This document shows, piece after piece, positions 1 through 6,572 of a stretch of DNA of 6,572 bases. This stretch comes from Mycobacterium sp. (lineage in GTDB: Bacteria; Actinomycetota; Actinomycetes; Mycobacteriales; Mycobacteriaceae). Both the position numbers and the translations under genes were made by a program. The notes below the pieces were generated by a model. The model was given only the letters and a program-made list of their open reading frames with translations, had not been told where the DNA came from and did no database searches. The stretch is from positions 1 through 6,572 of the forward strand of contig JAHBAP020000109.1 of the NCBI GenBank assembly GCA_018500005.2, in the 5' to 3' direction. Each line of letters begins with the position of its first letter. The first letter of the stretch is position 1.

Positions 1-75
1 CGGAGGGGGGTGGGGGCCGGGGCCCACGCGGACAGGTGGGAGCGCGGCCACCGGCCCCCCGCCGCCGGTAGGGGC
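1..75. other. Suspect low-quality contig edge
   Basis: Bases 1-60 hold 31 G, 21 C, 6 A and 2 T (87% GC), with long G runs on the + strand. The DUF222 frame stays open here, but the peptide becomes Gly/Pro-rich. It can still be lined up, residue for residue, with my memory of the family pattern (a TGGG motif, then an Arg about ten residues on, then a His). That fits many base substitutions without indels better than a real new domain. Sequencing or consensus error at an assembly end is the simplest reading. A genuinely divergent paralogue cannot be excluded from one sequence. Confidence 0.45.
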
Positions 76-1005
76 GAAACCCTCGCCGGGGGTCAGAACG
101 GGGAGGGTTGCGGTAGCCACGATCGTGACCGGTAATCCGTTGTGCTGCCCCAGCTTCCCGGACGCCAGCATCGCACGACATATGGTCTTCAACGCGTCGT
201 GGTTGCGCTGCCCGGCGGTCCGGGTATCACCGGCGATCTGGGCCTCGGACGGCCTGCCGTCAACACACTGTTCGTCATTGTCGGGGTTGCAGAATCCGGG
301 AGCGGCGAGTTTCGCGAAGACGGCGTCAAGCGCAGCGCGCAGCTCGGGGTCGACCCATCCTGCGATCCGGCTCATTCCGTCGAGCTCCTGGTTTCCCAGG
401 GTGATGCCACGCTTGCGCGCGTGCTCACGCTCGTCATCGAGCGTGCCGTCTTGGTCGAGGTAACCCATCAGCTGGCGTGCGACCGTGCGCAATCCTTCCG
501 GGGTCAGTCCACCTGCCAGCTGCGCCAGCTGGGACTCTGCTTCCGCCCTGGTGTCGGGACCGACATCAGACGGCAGTTGAGCCATGAAGTCCCGGATCAC
601 TGTCACATGCTCGGTACCGATCTCGCCGCGCGCCTGGGCGGAAGCGGTTGAAGCCAGCGCGGGTTCCAGTGGCTCGCCCGTGACAGCCCGGCGCGACCCG
701 AGCAGAGCGGCCTCGGCGAGCCGGCGACCGGCATCGGCACCGCTGATCCCCAGCCGGTGCGACAACACCATCCGCCACGACTTGGCGCCCATTTCCTTTG
801 CGTTGGCCTGGGACTGCAGATGCGTGATCAGAGCATGCTCCACGGCAGGCTGTCGGCGCCGGTGGGTCTCCAGGCGGTCAAGTACCGCCAGGACCTGCGG
901 GGCGGCCAGCGAGTGGAGCGTGAGTGAGGCCAGCTTGTCCCAGGCGGCATCGAGACCATCCAATGCGATCATCACCGCATCACCGTCAACGGTTCGCGAC
1001 TCCAT
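1..1005 (-). CDS. 13E12 repeat family protein (DUF222, expected HNH endonuclease), C-terminus outside window
   Basis: The minus strand stays open from the ATG at 1005-1003 to the window edge (335 codons, no stop), so the gene is partial at its 3' end. The translation reads as the N-terminal DUF222 region of the mycobacterial REP13E12 family. It has an early helical segment with LDRLETHRRRQPAVEHAL, an LGISGADAGRRLAEAALLG segment near residues 85-105, GQRNHDAL at 265-272 and GLPVTIV at 290-296. Family members normally continue into a C-terminal HNH nuclease domain, which would lie outside the window. The molecular role is poorly known; the genes are multicopy and several in M. tuberculosis are reported LexA targets. 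The frame is also open upstream of the ATG, but this ATG is preferred because a -10-like hexamer sits 7 bases before it. Sampled GC3 over the first 31 codons is about 71%, lower than in dapA. Residues 296-335 diverge from the family, possibly through poor sequence at the edge. Confidence 0.88.
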   Translation of the reverse strand, partial: MESRTVDGDAVMIALDGLDAAWDKLASLTLHSLAAPQVLAVLDRLETHRRRQPAVEHALITHLQSQANAKEMGAKSWRMVLSHRLGISGADAGRRLAEAALLGSRRAVTGEPLEPALASTASAQARGEIGTEHVTVIRDFMAQLPSDVGPDTRAEAESQLAQLAGGLTPEGLRTVARQLMGYLDQDGTLDDEREHARKRGITLGNQELDGMSRIAGWVDPELRAALDAVFAKLAAPGFCNPDNDEQCVDGRPSEAQIAGDTRTAGQRNHDALKTICRAMLASGKLGQHNGLPVTIVATATLPVLTPGEGFAPTGGGGPVAALPPVRVGPGPHPPP

Positions 1006-1008
1006 GAA

Positions 1009-1024
1009 TCGAACAATAGTTCGA
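1009..1024. promoter_or_regulatory. LexA SOS box of the 13E12 gene
   Basis: The sequence TCGAACAATAGTTCGA is a perfect 6-bp inverted repeat (TCGAAC / GTTCGA) around a 4-base spacer. It matches the known mycobacterial SOS box TCGAAC-N4-GTTCGA at every defined position. It ends 3 bases before the ATG of the minus-strand 13E12 gene, so bound LexA would cover the promoter and start site. The inference is DNA-damage induction of that gene after RecA-stimulated LexA cleavage. No second paired box was noticed elsewhere in the window. Confidence 0.85.
1013..1018 (-). promoter_or_regulatory. -10 element inside the SOS box, probable leaderless start
   Basis: Read on the minus strand, TATTGT fits the mycobacterial SigA -10 pattern TANNNT. 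It lies 7 bases before the A of the ATG at 1005, the spacing expected if transcription starts on the start codon. There is no Shine-Dalgarno sequence in front of the ATG, which agrees with leaderless translation. No convincing -35 hexamer is visible. The element lies within the LexA operator, so repressor and polymerase should compete for the same DNA. Confidence 0.55.
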
Positions 1025-1182
1025 GGATCCGACAAGTTCGGCGCCGCTAACTGGATCGGCGGGAGTCTCTGGGTGAGGGGCAGCAGGTCGGTGTTCATGG
1101 AGCGCGCCGCACACGCGAGCGGCAAGGCCATCGAGGATCACGCCGCCGAACGGATGAAGGCGCCATAGCGCGCCGCGCATTC

Positions 1183-2082
1183 TCAGATCGGACGTACGTC
1201 GCCGACGATCCGTTCCAGCGTGCGCCGGCAGCCCGCGCTCATCGCCGGATTGGAGTCCGCGTAGTACCAAACCGCGCCCATCGCCTGCTCGAACGCCCAA
1301 GCCCGCCCGCGCAGCCATTCCGCCTCGCCGCAACCGAGGCGGTCCTGCAGCACTTCGCGCCGGTCGGCATCCAGCAGATGCCAGGCACTGACGAGGTCGA
1401 GCGCCGGGTCGGCGGCCCGCAGTCCGCCGACGTCGAGGACACCCGTCAGTCGCCCGTCGCGGACAAGGAGGTTCTGTGGCATCAGGTCGGCGTGGTTCAT
1501 CACGTCGGCGTCGTCGCCACGGGAGATGTCCCGCATCTCGTTCCAGATCGCGCTCAAGGTGCCGACGTCAAGCAGTCTCTCGCTGTTGCGCAGGCATTCC
1601 TGCATCCAATCGTCGTGGGTGGCCAGCTCTCCGCCGCGCCCGGAGCCCGGGTACGTGCGCCCGCAGGTGTCGAGGGCCCGCACCGCACTGATGAAATCCC
1701 CCAGGCTTGTTGCGAAGGAATTGGAAGCACTGCAGCTGTCGGCCGTTGCGATCTCCCCCGGTAGCCAGGTGTAGATCGACCATGGCAGTGGATAGCCTGC
1801 ACCGGGCTCGCAGATTGCGATGGGACACGGAGTGGCAATCGGTGTCCGGCCGAATAGTTCCTCAGCGGCTGCGGCCTCGGCGTGCAACCGCTTCCGCGCG
1901 GCGCCAACGCTTTCCGGCACGATCGGGAACCGCGCCACGAACTCGTCGCCGATCCGGAAAATGGCATTCAGCGTGCCGGGACCCGGAACCGCGCGGACCT
2001 CGAGGCCGCACCCCCGGGGAAACTGCTCGGCGATCAGCATGCGAACTGTGGCGGTCGACACCGACCATTGGCCAGGGTGCAT
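1183..2082 (-). CDS. Aminoglycoside phosphotransferase (APH) family kinase, substrate unknown
   Basis: This is a 299-residue cytoplasmic protein of the APH/choline-kinase fold, which transfers phosphate from ATP to a small molecule. The N-lobe strand NAIFRIGDEFVARFP is at residues 39-53. The catalytic loop HADLMPQN at 197-204 fits HxDxxxxN, with Asp199 as likely base, and the metal-binding DFG-like segment is LDVGG at 216-220, followed by DPALDLVSAW. The ATG at 2082 is chosen because MHPGQWSVSTATVR resembles typical family N-termini and it starts 14 bases after the rnj stop. A longer frame from 2157 would run into rnj coding sequence. No good ribosome-binding site is seen, so coupling to rnj is possible. 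A sampled stretch (residues 111-141) has about 74% GC3 against 100% in a dapA stretch, suggesting an acquired gene. Resistance should not be assumed: many members act on unknown metabolites. Confidence 0.85.
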   Translation of the reverse strand: MHPGQWSVSTATVRMLIAEQFPRGCGLEVRAVPGPGTLNAIFRIGDEFVARFPIVPESVGAARKRLHAEAAAAEELFGRTPIATPCPIAICEPGAGYPLPWSIYTWLPGEIATADSCSASNSFATSLGDFISAVRALDTCGRTYPGSGRGGELATHDDWMQECLRNSERLLDVGTLSAIWNEMRDISRGDDADVMNHADLMPQNLLVRDGRLTGVLDVGGLRAADPALDLVSAWHLLDADRREVLQDRLGCGEAEWLRGRAWAFEQAMGAVWYYADSNPAMSAGCRRTLERIVGDVRPI

Positions 2083-2096
2083 CGTCGGTAGCGTTG

Positions 2097-4714
<2,618 letters not shown>

Positions 4715-4716
4715 CT

Positions 4717-4722
4717 AGATTA
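4717..4722 (-). promoter_or_regulatory. Possible -10 element for dapA
   Basis: In the 25-base thyX-dapA gap the minus strand reads TAATCT, which fits TANNNT, 8 bases before the GTG of dapA. It could give a leaderless or nearly leaderless dapA transcript in addition to read-through from thyX. The following AGGGG is a weak and closely spaced ribosome-binding candidate, so the gap can also be explained without a promoter. No -35 element is clear. Confidence 0.3.
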
Positions 4723-4733
4723 CCCGCTTGAAA

Positions 4734-5498
4734 TCAGACGTCCGTCGCCAGCGGGCTGGTCGCCACCTCGGTGCCGTCGGCCAGGGCGGTGATCTCGAAG
4801 TCCGCGAATGCCGCCGGAGCGACGGCGGCCAGTTCGCGCAGGCAGGCGATTGCCAGCCGGCGGATCTCGACGTCGGCGTGCTCGCTGGCCCGGATGGCGA
4901 TGAAGTGCCGCCAGGCCCGATAGTTGCCGGTCACCACGATCCGGGTCTCGGTGTCGTTAGGCAGCTCCGCCCTGGCGGCCTGCCGGGCCTGTTTGCGGCG
5001 CAGCACGGCTCTGCTTTCGGCAGGCTCGCCGGCCATGAACTTGGCCTCCAGCTTGGCCAGCAGTTCCAGATAGACCCGTCGGCTGGCATCCGCGGCGTCC
5101 AGCACCAACTGCTGCAGTTCGGGGTCGTCCTCCAGGCCGGGCGGGATGACCACCTCGGCGTCGTCCTCTGGCACATAGCGCTGGGAGAGCTGGGAGTAGG
5201 AGAAGTGCCGGTGCCGGATCAGCTCGTGGGTGCAGGAGCGGGAGATGCCGGTGATGTAGAAGGTCACCGAGGCGTGCTCGAGCACCGCGACGTGCCCGAC
5301 GTCGATGATGTGCTTGAGGTAGGAAGCGTTGGTCGCGGTCCGTGGGTTTGGTTTGGACCAGCTCTGGTAGCAGGCGCGTCCGGCGAACTCGACCAGCGCC
5401 TGGCCGCCGTCGGCGTCGGTGTCCCAGGGGACGTCGGCGGGGGCCATGAACTCGGTCCTGGCGATCAGTTGCACGCGCAGCGGCGCGGTCTCGGCCAC
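4734..5498 (-). CDS. thyX: Flavin-dependent thymidylate synthase
   Basis: This 254-residue enzyme, close to the 250 of M. tuberculosis ThyX, makes dTMP from dUMP using methylene-tetrahydrofolate, FAD and NADPH, and works as a cytoplasmic homotetramer. The ThyX signature [13 protein letters not shown] is at 95-107, including Arg95, Ser105 and Arg107. Other conserved segments are [12 protein letters not shown] (41-52), [20 protein letters not shown] (72-91) and [20 protein letters not shown] (190-209), which line the FAD and nucleotide sites. The C-terminus [15 protein letters not shown] is nearly identical to the mycobacterial form. The start is GTG at 5498, matching the [14 protein letters not shown]-terminus of the family. 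It begins 29 bases after the upstream lipoprotein gene stops and probably has its own promoter. thyX-dapA-rnj is the standard mycobacterial order. Confidence 0.97.
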   Translation of the reverse strand: MAETAPLRVQLIARTEFMAPADVPWDTDADGGQALVEFAGRACYQSWSKPNPRTATNASYLKHIIDVGHVAVLEHASVTFYITGISRSCTHELIRHRHFSYSQLSQRYVPEDDAEVVIPPGLEDDPELQQLVLDAADASRRVYLELLAKLEAKFMAGEPAESRAVLRRKQARQAARAELPNDTETRIVVTGNYRAWRHFIAIRASEHADVEIRRLAIACLRELAAVAPAAFADFEITALADGTEVATSPLATDV

Positions 5499-5504
5499 GG
5501 GACA

Positions 5505-5510
5505 ACCCTA
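5505..5510 (-). promoter_or_regulatory. -10 element of thyX, probable leaderless start
   Basis: On the minus strand TAGGGT fits the mycobacterial -10 pattern TANNNT and is followed by six bases (TGTCCC) and then the GTG start codon at 5498. This is the ideal spacing for transcription starting on the first base of the start codon. There is no Shine-Dalgarno sequence, which agrees with leaderless translation. A TTGGGG at 5536-5531 is 20 bases upstream, too far for a normal -35. Confidence 0.55.
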
Positions 5511-5527
5511 GTGCGCGCGGCGGATCG

Positions 5528-6319
5528 CTACCCCAACGCCACGGCGACGGCCTTGACCGTCGGCCTCCCGGCATCGTCGAGCAGCGTAAGGGTGTCCCCC
5601 GAGATGCGATAGCCGCGCACCGCCTGCAGCACCGACAGGATCGTCTGTTCCTGCTGCATGGCCTCCGGCGGGCCGGCCATCATGGTGGTCGCCATCTGGG
5701 CGAACGTCAGCGAGTCGCCCTGCAGCGCATAGCCGCCCATCAGCCGGTTCACCCCGCCGGAACCCGCCACGCGACCGTCCTGACCGTGCAGGACGATATG
5801 CGGCTCACGGGCCCCGTCGGTCACCGTCACGGGCCGACCCGCGACCTCGACCAGTTTCCAGTAGGTGTCGGTGAGCGAGGCGTCGGGCACCAGCGGCGCC
5901 TCCTCCGGCGCCGGTACCGCGGCGACGAGCAAATCGACCGGTGCGGGATTGAGCGGATCGACCTGGTAGCGCTCGGTGGTTGTGAACAGCAGGCGGTCCG
6001 AGACGGTGATCCGGGCCCGGACGGCGTAGACGGAGCCGGGGTTGACCGCGGAGCGGGGGTAGAGAACGGCGAACGGAATCGGCGACTGCCGGCCGTTCAG
6101 GGCGGCGCTTGTCTGGCCGAGAACCGTCGCCGGGGCGTCGGCCCGAGAAACGTCCTCGACCGTCACCGTCAGCACCCCCTCCGGGGGCAGTGCGATGCGT
6201 TCGGAGTGCACGACAGTGCCGGTCAATGTCAGCATCGGCCCTCCTTCGTCGGCGCCGGCATCGGCGCATCCGAGCATCATCGCCACGCCCAGCAGGGCGA
6301 GAATCGCGGGCAGTCTCAT
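5528..6319 (-). CDS. Lipoprotein with YbaY-like and META (HslJ-like) domains
   Basis: This 263-residue protein is probably secreted and lipid-anchored on the cell envelope. Residues 1-17 form a short signal peptide ([17 protein letters not shown]) with a slightly atypical lipobox MLGC, so Cys18 would be acylated. Residues about 29-122 look like a YbaY-type beta domain: [19 protein letters not shown], then [18 protein letters not shown] and IPFAVLYP. Residues about 150-255 look like a META domain: [39 protein letters not shown] and GDTLTLLD. The two cysteines usual in META domains (CNR and MAC) are absent; Cys18 is the only cysteine. The function is unknown; YbaY and META proteins are often linked to envelope stress. 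The ATG overlaps the upstream AlkZ-like gene by ATGA, implying translational coupling. M. tuberculosis has no such gene beside thyX, as far as I recall. Confidence 0.85.
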   Translation of the reverse strand: MRLPAILALLGVAMMLGCADAGADEGGPMLTLTGTVVHSERIALPPEGVLTVTVEDVSRADAPATVLGQTSAALNGRQSPIPFAVLYPRSAVNPGSVYAVRARITVSDRLLFTTTERYQVDPLNPAPVDLLVAAVPAPEEAPLVPDASLTDTYWKLVEVAGRPVTVTDGAREPHIVLHGQDGRVAGSGGVNRLMGGYALQGDSLTFAQMATTMMAGPPEAMQQEQTILSVLQAVRGYRISGDTLTLLDDAGRPTVKAVAVALG

Positions 6320-6572
6320 ACCGACCGATGGTAGGCACGGAGCGCAGAGACCAGGTCACCGCGCCGGCCGACGGTCACCTGACCCAGCCCCAGCCAGCCG
6401 GCCATCGACCGCAACTCGCCGGCCAAGGCGGCGGCTACTCGCTCCGGGGCACGGCCGGGCTCGATGAAAGCGCCGATCACCCGCAGTACACCCGCGGCCC
6501 GGTCGGCTTTGAGGTCGACCCGCGCGACCAGTTCCCCGTCGAGCAGAAACGGCCACACGTAGTAGCCGAACC
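6316..6572 (-). CDS. AlkZ/YcaQ-like winged-helix DNA glycosylase, C-terminal part
   Basis: Only the last 84 codons are present; the gene enters from the right edge and stops with TGA at 6318-6316. The visible segment [20 protein letters not shown], followed by [15 protein letters not shown], is typical of the C-terminal region of the winged-helix DNA-binding family around E. coli YcaQ (now AlkZ; COG3214). Characterised members are glycosylases that unhook interstrand crosslinks or remove bulky alkylated bases. The catalytic QxQ or QxD motif lies in the missing part, so activity cannot be judged. The GTG at 6558 is internal, because family similarity continues upstream to the edge. The stop overlaps the lipoprotein start as ATGA, so the two are probably co-translated. 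Family assignment is firm; the exact substrate is not known. Confidence 0.8.
   Translation of the reverse strand, partial: FGYYVWPFLLDGELVARVDLKADRAAGVLRVIGAFIEPGRAPERVAAALAGELRSMAGWLGLGQVTVGRRGDLVSALRAYHRSV

Noticed and set aside
142..1168. Overlapping + strand open frames opposite the 13E12 gene
   Set aside because: Compositionally shadow-like peptides; the minus strand gives a recognisable DUF222 protein through the same bases.
1159..1174. Possible terminator after the APH gene (GGCGC, 6-base loop, GCGCC)
   Set aside because: The stem is only 5 bp, there is no T tract, and such short pairs are common at this GC content.
1101..1176. Direct repeat AGCGCGCCGC at 1101-1110 and 1167-1176
   Set aside because: A 10-base GC-rich repeat is likely by chance, and no mobile-element gene or target duplication accompanies it.
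1025..1182. Possible small gene or gene remnant between the APH and 13E12 genes
   Set aside because: Short frames exist on both strands, but none has a recognisable motif, ribosome-binding site or family-like peptide. I treat it as an upstream region of the 13E12 gene.

Overview
The window looks like a chromosomal fragment from a mycobacterium, probably a Mycolicibacterium or another non-tuberculous species. The evidence is the high GC content, the GTG starts, near-complete G/C at third codon positions in the core genes, very close similarity of ThyX, DapA and RNase J to the M. tuberculosis proteins as I remember them, and a 13E12-type DUF222 gene. The thyX-dapA-rnj order is the M. tuberculosis order (Rv2754c-Rv2753c-Rv2752c). 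All seven genes lie on the minus strand, so transcription runs from high to low coordinates.

Right end (about 5528-6572). The 3' part of an AlkZ/YcaQ-like winged-helix DNA glycosylase gene overlaps by ATGA a gene for a lipoprotein that joins a YbaY domain to a META (HslJ-like) domain. Centre (2097-5498). A core block follows: thyX (flavin-dependent dTMP synthesis), dapA (first committed step to lysine and diaminopimelate) and rnj (RNase J). thyX has a TANNNT -10 element placed for a leaderless transcript. dapA and rnj overlap by GTGA.

Left end (1-2082). A predicted aminoglycoside-phosphotransferase-fold kinase starts 14 bases after the rnj stop. A 177-base gap follows, then a 13E12/DUF222 gene that runs off the window. 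That gene starts right beside a perfect mycobacterial SOS (LexA) box, and a -10-like hexamer lies inside the box, suggesting a LexA-repressed leaderless promoter. In sampled 31-codon stretches the two left-hand genes have clearly lower GC3 (about 71-74%) than dapA (100%), as expected for accessory genes next to a conserved block. The first 60-75 bases are abnormally G/C-rich and their translation drifts away from the family, which suggests a poor-quality contig end inside a multicopy gene.

I see no RNA gene, CRISPR array, insertion sequence or convincing intrinsic terminator, and no gene-free stretch over 300 bases. I do not see a wholly undescribed system. The best leads are the SOS-box/leaderless promoter of the 13E12 gene and the unusual AlkZ-like/META lipoprotein pair next to thyX.
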